A stretch of 54,363 nt of DNA from positions 1 through 54,363 of the forward strand of contig JBNGIQ010005753.1 in NCBI GenBank assembly GCA_049999765.1, given 5' to 3'. Below, one piece after another: positions 1 through 10,866 of the stretch. The position numbers and the translations under genes are program-made. The stretch's first letter is position 1. Each line of letters starts with the position of its first letter. This stretch comes from Phaeoceros laevis (Eukaryota; Anthocerotophyta; Anthocerotopsida; Notothyladales). The notes below the pieces were generated by a model. The model did not search any database. It was not told where the DNA came from and saw only the letters and a program-made list of their open reading frames with translations.

Positions 1-434
1 CAGGTAGGTGGACCGATGTAGACAGGATTGAAACACAGAGAAGGGCAGCAACAGCTAAAAAGAAACCTGCAGTGGCGAGCTTTGAGGTGAATGAGGTACA
101 TAGATTTCTGGTGGGCGAAAGGAGAAAGGATATTGCGCTTAAGGTAGAGAGCACAAATGCACGTGTGAAGCAGGAAGGAGGCCACGTACCTCACACAAAG
201 TTGGTGTTGAAGCCACTGAGTCGGAAGGAAAAGGAAGATGTGGGAGCCATGGTGGCGCGGCCTCGGGGAGTATGATGGGGGCTGGATGTGCACGTGGGCA
301 CCTGCATGGTGGACATGTATGCAAAATGTGGTGGACTGAAAGATGCACGGCGGGTCTTTGAAAGCTTTGCCACAAAGGATGTGGTGTTGCCACTTGTGAA
401 AAACAGAACAGACCTTCATTGGGTGGTGCGTTGA
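1..434 (+). pseudogene. Chimeric PPR-DYW gene fragment
   Basis: One reading frame carries two pieces of a pentatricopeptide-repeat RNA-editing protein. The first piece (to about 270) resembles the E+ linker and the start of a DYW domain: WTDV, then SFEVNEVHRFLVGERR, then HVPHT before a KEKE segment. The second piece (282 onward) reads DVHVGTCMVDMYAKCGG and LKDARRVFE, which is a classic PLS-type PPR motif. In a normal gene PPR motifs come before the E+/DYW part, so the order is reversed. A TGA at 273-275 sits between them and the frame ends at 432-434. The HxE and CxxC zinc residues of a DYW deaminase are absent. The fragment enters from outside the window and is probably a rearranged, captured gene piece. 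The PPR assignment is strong; the chimeric reading is inference. Confidence 0.75.
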
Positions 435-902
435 CCAATACCCACACGCTGATCGAGTTGATCACTTGCTAATGAAGGGTTCGTGATTGGAAGCTGCATC
501 TTGACTCCAATCTGGTCCAGATTCGGGACCAGATAAGAGTGTAGGAAAATACATCCCACATCTGCCTTTAGAACAACGCTTTCGAAAATGTGCGGGTCCT
601 AATAAGGTTGGAACCTTCGGGATAGCGTAGCCAGCACCTGGCAAGGGGTGCTAGCCACTGTAGGGGCAATAGCTCCCAAATCAATTGATTACCCTTTGAT
701 AATGTATATGGATGAGAGTTCCTGAAACTTTGCACGGGCCAGGGGGCTCTGCAGCAGCTTTGAGGGAGGGACTCGTTCGTAGACTAAGTTTGTAATAGAT
801 TAAGTTCGACAAATCGCAGAAGCAACTGTCAGCAACTTTCACCTCAAGAATGTGGTACCTACCTACCTACTAGCAAGCTAGTCACTTGTGGCCAGCAGGT
901 GA
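435..902. other. No gene recognised
   Basis: This stretch contains only short open frames with unremarkable composition. I see no exon, terminal repeat or RNA gene in it. Confidence 0.5.
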
Positions 903-1490
903 TTGATCAACGGTGTGAACTTATTCATCTTTGCAAACGCAGCTCAGCTTCCCACCGTCTGCTCAGGTCTTGTGAGTCCTCTGCTTGAGAGCTACGACAT
1001 CAAGCTGTTCGTTTACCAGATTGGAAGTTCCAAGGACCGTGGACCAGTGGCCAACATTTCCTGCCATGTTGAGGATAATCTGTCATTGCTCCGGGAAGAA
1101 CAGAACTTTCTTTATGACATGAGATCCTACTTCAGCTTCTTAGCTTTTTCCCATACAAAAAGTAGGGAAGCTAGTGCTGAGCCCATGATGGGCTTGCATT
1201 TTGGCAAAGGGAGTATGTGGATTGCTGTGGAATGGGCAGTGTCATAACCGTTGCCTACTTGGGTCTGTATGCATGTCTTTTATGCTCATTGACAAGAGTT
1301 TTGTGCGAAAACCTTGTACTAACCCGCAGTCGATCACAAGGAAAAGAAGCAATCTAAAACAGGTTGTACAGAAGTTGATGAAGTCTTTGTTTTTGCAGCC
1401 ATTTCTGATGAAGGGGAGCTCATTGGAGTAGCTGGAATCCATCACATCCGGGCTAAACTCATTTTAAATACACAATCTACTTACCACTAG
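903..1490 (+). pseudogene. Unrecognised coding-like segments
   Basis: Two open stretches look protein-like. The first (903-1247, 114 residues, no ATG at its start) contains VNLFIFANAAQ and a hydrophobic segment YFSFLAFSH. The second (1329-1490, same phase after intervening stops) reads VDEVFVFAAISDEGELIG before a TAG. A preceding cag-gt suggests possible splice remnants. I recognise no family. The surroundings (a PPR fragment on one side, lipid-synthase exons on the other) suggest another captured gene piece rather than an active gene. Confidence 0.25.
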
Positions 1491-2012
1491 GACACCTGTA
1501 AAGAGATGTCTACAAGGCAAGCTCGTCTCCTCCAGTTGAATGGCACCTTTACAGGGACAGCCTTCTGTGACCTCTACGCGTAGAGAGATCTTTACAGCAA
1601 AAGCATCCAGTTCGACCCAGTCCATGCGCTTCAGGGATCTGTACAGCTAATTATGACCGGGGCTTCGTCAAGTACCGGTCTCCCTGAAGAAGTTTGTGCA
1701 AGCTTCCTCGTCATGACTTCGTGAATGATTTCAATAGGATCAAGTTCAGAAACTTGCTTGCCACCGCTCGAGACAGATACATGTGGCCCCTGAGACATGT
1801 GTGCAGCTTCCCCGACGCGGCAAGGCCTGGCGAGATTCCCGGTGAGGTGGATTTCAGCATTTGCGGTCAGCGGAAGCTAAGATGCTACCTTCCTGGCACT
1901 GAAACCTAACGGCAGTGATTATTTCTTCAACTTTTATTTTTCCTCTGGCTGTGGCCCTTCCGCGCCCTGAGCCGTGCTCTTGGCAGCAACAGTCCCGTGA
2001 ACCTCAGGATCT

Positions 2013-2105
2013 GCCCTCTTCCAAACGCATGCGACGGCCCGTCGAGCATTTTCCGTCTTCATCTATGGCCCCACAGCAACCGGTGCAAGTTATGCCCCCT
2101 GCTGA
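2013..2105 (+). pseudogene. Possible P-loop (ORC5-like) exon remnant
   Basis: The frame reads FSVFIYGPTATGASY, which resembles the Walker A region of origin-recognition subunit 5 and related AAA+ ATPases (GxxxxGKS/T). The Walker lysine is missing: Ala replaces Lys just before Ser. The frame ends soon after, and neighbouring frames are interrupted. The match is short, so the family call is weak. If correct this is another decayed fragment in the 1-3.5 kb mosaic. Confidence 0.2.
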
Positions 2106-2855
2106 AAATCTACTTCAGCTGGCGGTGCCCCGGACAGGTTCAGGTTGGTCTCCCCGGGCAGTTTGCTTCATGCCTTTGGCACATTCTTGGTTTGCGTATA
2201 TCTACCGGCCGTTGCCAAAAAAATTTGACAACCATCTCATTTTCGGAACAACTAGGTCAATTGTGGTCTGGAAATGAGGACAGGGGAGGCGGTGAGCAAA
2301 AATGTTCTTGGATGGCTACCATGCCCTCTGTTGAGCTCTTCAGGTACTACCAAGAAGCAGCTTTGCAGGTAACCTTTTGATTATATCTGGGATTGCGACT
2401 TGTTTGGATTGCGTATTTGTCATCACAGCAGTTGCAGCTAGTGGCAGCAAATGTTGTAGAGAGTCAGAAAAATTGTCGTTGATCACCTCCCTGCTCCAAC
2501 CTTGCTCCTGTGCGACGGTGTTGAGCAGATCTTGGTGCCCGGCGACTATATCATGCTTCAAGGCAAACCATACTTGAAAAAATCCGGTGAGTGGCCATGC
2601 AGAATGGTTTCCCCTGGTTGAAGCGGATCCCTTCACATTCAACGGAAGTTTAGCGTGCTTTTGAATTTTAGGCTGGTGAAAAATTGCTGCCTTCTGCAAC
2701 ATCTCTTTCGAGATCAAGAGCATAGTGATCAAATTTGACCAAGGTGGCGCCAATGTTCTTCGGTCTTAGTTCATTGTACGCGCAAGCATGACGTAAGTGT
2801 CTCTTTTGCTAATCAGAGTATCGCTGTTCAAACAACTTGCTCTGGATGTTGACAG

Positions 2856-3233
2856 TGTTTTACAGTAAATTATGGTGGACTACGACAATAGGAGCTGCCA
2901 TATTCATGGTAGCATCATTGACAGATTGGTTGGACGGGTATTTCGCTAGGAAGGTAACAATGCAAATGATTCTCTCTCAAAACAGAGCACAGCATAGCCT
3001 AATATTGCACAACCAGGACGCCTCTGCTTTCCTGAATGCAGAGCCTAAACGCTCTTGTTACAACAGATGAACACCACCTCTGCATTTGGTGCCTTCTTAG
3101 ACCCAGTTGCTGACAAGGTGAGTGCTCGTTTCTATTCTCCTAACTGTTAGGCTCTGGTCAAACATGTTCTCACTCAAGCTCCTCTTGATTCTTTGGTTGG
3201 TGCAGCTGATGGTTGCTGCAACATTAGTGCTTA
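2856..3233 (+). pseudogene. Phosphatidylglycerophosphate synthase gene fragment
   Basis: Exons of a CDP-alcohol phosphatidyltransferase. Exon 2856-2953 ends SLTDWLDGYFARK before a GTAACA donor. Exon 3067-3117 encodes NTTSAFGAFLDPVADK before GTGAG. A third piece from 3206 encodes LMVAATLVL after a tgcag acceptor. Joined, they give the family signature D-G-x2-A-R-x8-G-x3-D-x3-D of CDP-alcohol phosphotransferases, and the SxFGAFLDPVADKLMVAATL form is that of plant PGP synthase, which makes the phosphatidylglycerol precursor in plastids and mitochondria. The introns are short (113 and 88 bp) with good splice sites. Homology stops right after LVL, and I find no N-terminal exons upstream, so this is a partial copy, probably transduplicated. 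Confidence 0.8.
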
Positions 3234-3539
3234 GAAACTGTCGTCCAGTATAGTGTGGATGTAATTAGTTGGCAGTTGGCATATGATTGGCATCTGAATT
3301 CTAGAACTGCAGGGGCATTACACCTCCCCGCAAGCTGGCCAAGAAGAAAGGGGCACGCCAAATTGAATAGGATGAAGATGACGAAGGCAACGACGAAGGA
3401 GAGGAGGACTAGGAAATAGGCTAATCTGATTCGGAGGTACTTACTGATAGTGTAATAGTCGTGAGATGGGATCTCTAGCAACAAGTTGAGATGAATCTCT
3501 AGCAGCAAGTTGATCTGTAGTAGCTTAGCTGTATATAGT
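3234..3539. other. No gene; acidic-codon tract
   Basis: This follows the break in the synthase homology. It includes a GA-rich stretch around 3360-3410 that reads as an Asp/Glu-rich peptide with in-frame stops. Nothing here is identifiable. Confidence 0.4.
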
Positions 3540-4149
3540 CATGGAACTTGCCCTTTTTTGCCATGTGAGTTGACATGCGCTCAACTACACCTTGCCACTT
3601 TTTGCCATATATAGCTCTGTGCAAGCACTCCCGCCTAGAGCCGCAGAAATCCATGATTTGCCACATAATTTGCCACAAGTTGCTGTGTAGGTAGGGCAGG
3701 TTGAATAGAACCTTTGCCATGATTTGCCACAAGTTGCCTTCAAGCTAGCTTGAGGCTCCGCCACGTCTTGCCATATCTGCCCTCTGCCACATCTTGCCAT
3801 ATTCTATGCCACAAAGTGCTCACACAAAAACCCCTATGATCTATGAGCATTTCCCATTTCTCCACGATTTGCCACAAAGTGCCGCACGCTTCTCCATGTT
3901 TTGCCACAAAGTGCTGCACGGTGTTGCCATATTCGTAGCCACATAAAGCCATTAGGGTTGACCTCAGTTAACTGGGTAGGTAATTATAGTTTGTTAGTTT
4001 TTAACCCCCATGGTCTGACTTGTAACCCCTTCCATAGCCACAACTAGCCCTACCAAAATAACCACGTTTAGTGTGGCAAACGTTATTTCACACTTCCTTT
4101 CGCTTTGTATGGCAAACTATGTGGCAAAACCCCCCTTTTTCTTGTAGTG
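3540..4149. mobile_element. CACTA (En/Spm-like) transposon end with subterminal repeats
   Basis: The segment ends in cccccctttttcttgtagtg. Read on the other strand this begins CACTACAAGAAAAA, the typical plant CACTA terminal inverted repeat. The roughly 600 bp inside it are packed with about twenty degenerate copies of a TTTGCCACAAAGTGC/TTGCCATA motif, many on one strand and spaced 15-40 bp apart. Such subterminal motif arrays are the transposase-binding regions of CACTA elements. No transposase ORF is present and I did not find the opposite CACTA terminus, so this is a non-autonomous or truncated element. The gene fragments at 1-3.2 kb may be its captured cargo. Confidence 0.65.
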
Positions 4150-4420
4150 GCCGAGGGGGAGTGGGTGCTACATGAATGAATGACTGATTTTATTAGACGA
4201 TTTGGGCACGTGCCAACCGTGCTCCAACATAACAGTGGCCCGACTCCATCTACGGACCCTATCCGAGCTGGACTCGATTGACTCTATTTATGGACTCTAT
4301 TTGGTGCCTTTTTGAACCTCGCTCTTCCGTATGTTCGTAAGAACCCGCACACCCGCATATAGGAGGGTTCGGGCTATCTTAAGAAAGTCCGAGAGAGGGT
4401 CACGCCACCCTCCTGCCGGA

Positions 4421-4443
4421 GGTGGGTGGGGGGGTGGGGGGGG
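4421..4443 (+). other. G-run with quadruplex potential
   Basis: Four guanine tracts of three or more, separated by single T residues, form a canonical G-quadruplex motif on the plus strand just outside the CACTA terminus. Confidence 0.6.
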
Positions 4444-4599
4444 TTCTTTCAACGGAGGCTAAGCACTCAAGCACCATCCAGGGGACAGGTGTCACACAAC
4501 CATCTTCAAAGAATGGAGGGTCACTTCTAAGACGATTTTTGGAAATGCCGCTCCGCAGAAGCTAAATTCCTGCAGTGGGTCCTAACCAACCAGGCCCCT

Positions 4600-4947
4600 T
4601 TGCTGCAACAGAGGTGGCTCTACCTTGGGGAAGTAGAGCTCACCTCGAACAGCAACACTGACCTAATCGTAGCTTTGGATAACAATTGTTGCTTGCCTTT
4701 CACCAAGTCAGGCAACACACCGGAACTTGGAGATGCGTCTTTTCGATTTCAGGTGACCCACAACTTCAGCGACATGTCCATCACGGAGCATGTTTTCATT
4801 CCGATCCAGGTAACACCTGACCTTACTGTCAGAAGCTGGATGCCCGTCAGATTTCGCTTTTGGTGTAACGCCAATACCAACACAAGGAGAGGAGGCAAGG
4901 TGCTAAACAGTCGAGGCGAGATTGTCTCCAGACCAGCTCAGCTGTAA
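4600..4947 (+). pseudogene. 30K-type movement-protein-like segment, copy 1
   Basis: An open frame of 115 residues without a start ATG. It reads WLYLGEVEL, then LIVALDNN, then PELGDASFRFQV, then a beta-strand-rich stretch ending SWMPVRFRFW. The pattern of an early LG-x-x-E, a conserved Asp after a hydrophobic strand, a Gly, and later strands is reminiscent of the 30K superfamily of plant viral movement proteins, homologues of which are known as insertions in plant genomes. The match is by pattern only, so it remains tentative. A diverged second copy lies at 6241-6541, which supports a real protein family. The frame ends TAA with no identifiable partner genes. Confidence 0.35.
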
Positions 4948-5110
4948 CCGCAAGCGGAACCTAGTGTTGGTATCGAGTGTTGGCATACCGCAGCTGTTTT
5001 CATTGACCGTCACTGTGGGTGTCCTGGTATAGCTAAATCCTAAAGCAGGGCGTTCCCATGTGGTTTAGGTAGGGCAACGAAAGAGCATGTGGCTTTGTAA
5101 GTATACTTGG

Positions 5111-5310
5111 TACAGGGAGCGCAAGACCTTTTGGTAGTCTTGTTTTTCTGATATATGTCACTTGGAATTAGATACTTTGTGAATGCCTCTTGGTTATCAT
5201 ACCTGCTTTGTACAAGGAGCTCGAGACCTTTCGGTGGTTTTATTTCTCTAATATGTGTCACTGAATCAGATGCTTTGTGAGTGCCTATTGGTTATCATGC
5301 CTGCGATGGT
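5111..5310. repeat. Tandem duplication, about 100-bp unit, two copies
   Basis: Two adjacent diverged copies share the sequence tacagggagc/tacaaggagc at the start and ggttatcatacctg/ggttatcatgcctg at the end. On the minus strand both read YDNQEAFTKY-like peptides in parallel frames, hinting at a decayed coding repeat. Confidence 0.65.
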
Positions 5311-5582
5311 TTGTCAGTTTGAAAAATGTGGTTGAAATGTTCCTCAGATCATACGATATTGGCCAGGTGTGTCCAGCCTCGTCAAGGGTGGGGAGTTGGC
5401 TTATGTAAGGTGAGGGAATCGGCTGAACACGCCACCTGTTTCCTTTTTCCTTTATTCATGCGGGATGCTTACTTCAAGCAGGGACAGTGGACCTCACCCT
5501 GAGACAGACTTAGGAGTAGAGCCAGTGACTAAAGACAAAGGGGTGGGTGTGGCGCATCTAAGTTAGTCTGGCTCCTACACCT

Positions 5583-6014
5583 TTTCGGGTGATTCATTCC
5601 CAGAGGAAGTATCAGACCTACGCATTCCAGCCTGGTCTATACAACCCTGGTGCTTTTATGAGTCCAGAGCAGCAATTTGCCAATTTAGCCAGTTTAAGGT
5701 AGTCACCAGGCATTCCAGGCGCCTTAGTGTCTCCAAAGCAGAAGGTATCCTCAGAATTTCCAGCCATTGAAAGTCCGGGGTTTAACTGGCTAGGCACCCT
5801 TGATAGTATCCGGAGTACGTGTCAGAAACCGCCTTTTTATATATATGTGAATGACAGGAAAGCTCAGTACTGGAACAAAAGGGAGATATGGCAGAATCAA
5901 GCCAAGAGTGTGTTTGACACCCGAGCTTACAGTTTTCTGCAGGTCTTGAGTGTCCGTGGTGTTTCCCTAAGAGTAGATAGCAAATCCTCCACCGGAGCAT
6001 ATGCTGATTACTAG
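5583..6014 (+). pseudogene. Unrecognised coding segment with internal TAG
   Basis: One frame stays open across about 430 bp apart from a TAG at 5700-5702. It encodes a Pro/Gln-rich part (YQTYAFQPGLYNPGAF, then SPEQQFANLASLR before the stop) followed by SPGIPGALVSPKQK, then FNWLGTLDS and YWNKREIWQNQ. I recognise no domain. It lies between the two movement-protein-like copies and may belong to the same inserted unit. The stop is explained by one C-to-T change in a CAG codon. Confidence 0.35.
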
Positions 6015-6240
6015 GTAGGCAGCAGACGGGAGTAAAAATTGCGGGGATGAGCCTTCGGGCCTACCGGCTTCAGCCTAATCCGTCCAGGTAAAGTACCCAA
6101 TTGCCCACGCTTCAAAACGTCCAGGAGAGGAGGAAAGAGGCAGATATGGAAGTTCGCCTTTAGGGAAAGCTGTTGGGAATGCCGCTGGGATGGGACCAAG
6201 TTTCTAGAGTAGATACGTTCGAGGGAAACCGACTTGTTGT

Positions 6241-6541
6241 AACCAATGGCTTTACATTGGAGACGCGGAAATAGCGGTGTACCGTACTGAGGGTGTCGTC
6301 CCTCTTTTGGGTGCTAGCTAACTACCTGCCTTCTGCTAAGCTAAACCACAAACCGGAACCTGGGGGCTCCGTTTGCCAAAACCAAGTGTTACGGGATTTG
6401 CATCACCTGTCCATCGCCGACAATTCCTTCTTGTCTTTTCAGCTGAGTCCAGAGATTTGCACTGAGGAGTGGCTACCGATTAGGTTCCGGTCCTGGAGCA
6501 GCAGTAATTTCAGTCTTAAGAGAAGGAGGAAAGGTCATTAA
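6241..6541 (+). pseudogene. 30K-type movement-protein-like segment, copy 2 (frameshifted)
   Basis: A diverged second copy of the 4600-4947 protein, split over two frames. One frame begins NQWLYIGDAEIAV (compare WLYLGEVEL); the other runs PEPGGSVCQNQV, then LSIADNSFLSFQLSPEI, then EEWLPIRFRSW (compare SWMPVRFRFW). The residue aligned with the conserved Asp of copy 1 is lost (LLGAN-like instead of ALDNN). The frameshift and an in-frame TAA show it is dead. Alignment with copy 1 continues over roughly 80 residues, so the relationship is clear even though the family name is not. Confidence 0.45.
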
Positions 6542-7599
6542 TAGTAAAGGGGAGGCCATGATTAAGCTCGTTCGTACTCTCAGCAGGAAACATTGTCGGG
6601 CAGAGATGGCTTTCCTCTGAGAGACCGGATTTTAGAGAAAGGCGTGCCCAAAAGCGATTAATCTGTGGGAAAGGTGGCACCGAGGTTATGGCCAGATTAT
6701 TATTTACGCAAATTTTGCAGCTAACGAGATTGGCGAGCATTAAGCCGGATGCAAAGTCGGTTGATCAGTCATCCGGGGCGTTTTTGAGACAGGTTACACC
6801 TCCTAGTCTGGTCAGGCCGCTCACAAAGACGGGAGACATAACCAACATTGCCGCCTGACCTGGATGGGTATCTGGGGGCCGTTGCTATCGGGATGGCTAA
6901 ACTTAGCTAGGCAGGTTGATGGTCACAACTGCATCCACACCCAGCCGTTGGAGCCCGTGTGCCCAGCCCGGGGATTACATCACAAATTCCAAGGTAAGCG
7001 GTTTCCATATGGCGGCCGTATGGAAAAACGCCATAAGGAGTCCCATGCATACTCCCTAAGATTTTATGTGGACAAACAATAGGGACACGGCATAAATGTG
7101 CCACATTAGTCATAAAAAAAACAAATCTTGTGCAGTGCTCAGGAGCAACCGGCAAGCAGTGTAAGACGCACAGACTAGACCTAGACTTTTGGACCCCGCA
7201 GCCTGCTGAAAGTGAGTACACACACACGCACACATACTAACGCAAGAGGAGCATCTTCTAGCCAATACATACGCACAGAGACCACCAACACATACACGCA
7301 CACAGACTACCGCTATAACCGGCTCTTTGGAAGGTGTTCTAGACTTTTCACCGGCTGCTTAAGTTCGATACAGTACATACGTTTTGAGGTGTAGGGTTAC
7401 AAAGTCGCAAGCCCACCTGGCAACCGATTGCTAAGGATTAGAAACCGAGAGCCTTAGATACTTGGGCGGTAATGAACCCGACGGTCCGTAGGTCCTTCTC
7501 GAGTACTGATCATGTGCAACTGTCCACAACAAAAAAAAGTTCCCCAGCATTTAACTGGGAACAGGATCACAACCATAAAGGCGTGGCCCAAGTCGCACT
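6542..7599. other. No gene; CA-rich tracts
   Basis: I see no coding signal. Two imperfect CA/CACG dinucleotide-rich tracts lie near 7215-7240 and 7285-7310. The segment lies downstream of the minus-strand WD40 gene and may hold its 3' untranslated region and polyadenylation site. Confidence 0.4.
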
Positions 7600-10500
7600 T
7601 CACCTAAGTTGGTTCTCTGAAGGGCACTCTTGCATGCCAGATACTGAGTTCGAGACAATAGGATTGGGACAATTTGGCCGATCCCAAATCTTCACGTGCC
7701 CTTCATGGCAAGCAGTCAAAATTGATTCCTTAGTAAACAGTAGTCCTGAAAGTGGTTCAGCATGCACACGGTGTGCCATGATAGGTGACAACTTTGGCAC
7801 TTCCTTCCTTACAGGAGCAGGGTGCAAGTATCCGGAACTCTGGGGCCTCTCCCACATACCAGTACCACTCATGGTGGGAGACGCTGCTGAGGGAGCTAAT
7901 CTTCTTAATGGAACAACAACCTCATCCATAGCTAAGTCCCACAAAAGTAGTTGGGTATCCTGCGCTCAAACAAGCAACAAAGATGACCACCCTTCCATTT
8001 ATACTAGCTTGCACAACATATGTAGTGCATTTGCTTCGTTCGCAAAAGTTCCTCCACTTTCCAATATGAGTGACATGCCTTAAATATACCCAATGAGAAA
8101 GGAAAGCAGAAATCCAAAGTCGCTTACCTGCCCAACAGACCCAAACCGATATGTCACACCATCCCCTGCATCATCTGATGGAGGTGATTTCCAGAAAGAA
8201 TCAAAAGCCACCGCACTAACCTGGTCAAGTTCAAAACAAACCTACACATTTAGGACCACCACATATTGACACTGGGAAGAGGGCTACAAAATAAGTACAC
8301 ACCCACGAATTATGCCCCTCCCCCCAAGCAACTATTGCCTGATCTTCCATGCTCCAAACTTGCACCAGGTCATCCTCTCCTCCTGTCAAAATATACTTGC
8401 CATCGGGACTTCCAAGAAACAACAGAAAGCACTGTGAGAACGACTACAATGTTAAGCACTTGTCACACCTGCCACCTCTTTGAATGGAAGATAGTACTTA
8501 AGCTCACATTCTGAATATACCTCCATGCACAACAAAGCAGCGCACCAAAATAACCTTTGCAACCACATGCTAGTACTTCTTTTGGATAGTCGAACACCCG
8601 GAGATACCCTGACATGCAACAAAACCGAGAACCAGGGATATCAGAGAATCAGTCACACCACAGATATGTAGTGGTCGTGGTCCATCTACTTGGAATGGGC
8701 CTCTTACGAAACCCTTAGGAAAGTGATGCATCCCAAATCTCCCCTACGAAATCACGCTATTTACTTCAGGTCTTGAAGCCAACAATGCCCATTACTGTGA
8801 CAGCCTTCCAGTTCCCCTTGGAGGGTCACTTACACTCTGAACAATAGGGCTAGTGGAGTGTAATAGAAGTGAAATCAAAACTGACGACACCTACCATCCC
8901 TTCCAACGACCGCCATAAAGGACCCATCAGCTGAGAACGCAAGCCCATTGATAGCTCCCTGACATATATGCCACCTGGCAATTGGATTGCTCTGAAGAAG
9001 GCCACCCTGTGATCAGCAACTCACAGCAAAAGGATAGGGTGGGGGTGATGTTACAGTATCCAACCTTGCTTGATTTTGCATGTGCAAAAGAGAACTGGGC
9101 CTGGTCTTTAACAGGCGGAAAAGGTACATCACCGCTGCCATCTTTGGTCTGAGACAAGTAAGGATTTGGAACGAGTATCAGGCCACAGCAAGGTTATCCA
9201 AAAAGAATCAGAAAACTTGACGTCCATAATGAAACACTGGAACCGGAAAAAACAGGGAAGGCATGAGTCGCAAGTTCCTGCAGCGAGGCACCAAAATTTC
9301 ACCTTGTCATAGATATACATGTTTCCATCTGCATGGCCAGCCACAAAAAGGCCTTCAGCATGGGGGACCCATGAGACAGCTGTACATCGACTGCAGAAAA
9401 GGAGACCATAGTTAGGTGCTCACATGTGGTAATAAATAAGGCATCACAGCTAGGTGGTGGGCAGCTGGTGTTGGATGTTCTGATGTGCAGAATACACGAG
9501 ACACTGGATGTGAAATGCTTGGGGCATAGAAGCGGGCAAGTGCAACATAATTGGACAACTGAGACTGAAGACAATTTCATTATACGTGATAGCAAATAAT
9601 CTCACAAGGCCGCCATTGAGGACAGCGTATGCTGATGTTTTTACCAAAAATGGCATGTAGCAGTGAGCAGACAAAGGCTGCACAAATAGACATGGCTGCA
9701 CCAATACCAAGCTCATCAAAAGCAGTCAAACCAGGCATTCCCATACAGAGGTATGATCATCCTGATACAGTTACCACCACATTAAAATTGCCCTGATTGG
9801 GAAAGTTCACCTTAAAAAGTGGTAGTGAATAGGGCAACCAGGAATAAGACATTCAGTTTTTAAGTCCATGCCCTAGCTGCATGATGCTGGAACAACACCT
9901 GCTATTGATAGACCCATCTTTGTTGTAGTGTGTCGCTCCCACGAGTTTTTTTCCAGGGTCCTGCAGTTGCTGTCTCAGAGATGCGGAATAAACTGCCACA
10001 GGAAAGGTACAGAAGTCCTTGATGTTCCAAGAGCTACAATAGAGGACCTACTTTTCAAACGAGATGCAGGAATAGCCTAGCGCTCCATGATGAATCAAGT
10101 GCCAATAGCAAGAGTGTGCATACCATCTCCAGTGCTTAGGCCGACAAGGAGATCGTGCCCATCTTTAGCTTCACGCTCAAAGCTGTGGCAAATGGGATGT
10201 GCACCACTGAATTGTATGCACTTGATAGGATCCTGAAGCAAGAAAAGCCAGGAATTATCCGGAGAAGCCATAGCACGAGAGGCACAAGACTTGACTTTGC
10301 AACTTGCCTTGTCGTGCGAGCTGACATCACTGATGAACAGAGCGTCGCTAACATTGAAAATAAGATAAGTCCCCTCGCCGTCGAAACCAGACGCAGTAGG
10401 AGTAGTTGTAGCAGCGCCGTGAGATGCAGGACCCGAGGACTTGCCGCCAGCGCTCAACTTGGACAAACCATTCCCTCCTACAAAACCTAGAGCCCTGCTT

Positions 10501-10866
10501 CCGTTGCCAGCTCCTAACAATCTGGCAGCCGTGAATCTGCCGCCGCCGCCGCTGCCACCACTTGAGCTGTTAGTGATGCCCGTGGGCAGGACAGGCTTGT
10601 CCTTCAAATGTGCTAACGACACCTGGTGAGAATTTGCACCCGGTTTAATCTTCAGGAACATGCATCGGCACGCCCAGCAGCTCAGAGGGAGGGAACGGAG
10701 ACGTACGACCAAGCAGGCAATACACGCATACCAGCGTCACTGCCTTGTTGTGACTGTAGTGTAACAGGCCGGCCGGATGACTCTTTTCGTGGGTCAAACT
10801 GTAGCGTCCCTCCGGCGTTTTGAAATGCGTGCGCACACTGGAAGACTGGGAGTGGGGCGCAGCCAT
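7600..10866 (-). CDS. WDR20/CreC-like WD40-repeat protein (11 exons)
   Basis: Exons on the minus strand: 10866-10732, 10622-10308, 10232-10124, 9992-9899, 9390-9303, 9148-9065, 8991-8895, 8608-8521, 8408-8303, 8220-8128 and 7959-7600. They total 1569 bp, giving 522 residues plus stop with all phases compatible and no internal stops. Landmarks in order: [12 protein letters not shown] at the N terminus; a Ser/Gly-rich linker with [32 protein letters not shown]; a WD repeat with [60 protein letters not shown]; and HVKIWDRP. This follows the plant transducin/WD40 family related to animal WDR20 and fungal CreC. In animals and fungi these activate USP12/USP46-type deubiquitinases; the same role here is inference. 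It looks like the one intact host gene in the window. Confidence 0.93.
10233..10307 (-). other. GC-AG intron 2 of the WD40 gene, 75 bp and translatable
   Basis: Exon 2 ends SHDK at AAG and is followed by GCAAGT, a strong non-canonical GC donor. The intron ends cttcag before DPIKCIQFS. Family conservation (SxxDK directly followed by DPIK) requires removal of this segment. The intron is 75 bp, divisible by three, and has no stop in frame, so retention would add 25 residues without breaking the protein. Confidence 0.8.

Noticed and set aside
3360-3415. Acidic tail exon after the synthase fragment
   Set aside because: The Asp/Glu-rich reading contains in-frame stops and has no link to known phosphatidylglycerophosphate synthases.
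7472-8083. 203-residue plus-strand open frame
   Set aside because: It overlaps exons 10 and 11 of the WD40 gene on the other strand, which has clear family homology and correct splice phases.
10155-10490. Plus-strand open frame opposite WD40 exon 2
   Set aside because: Shadow of the Ser/Gly-rich exon; no independent support.
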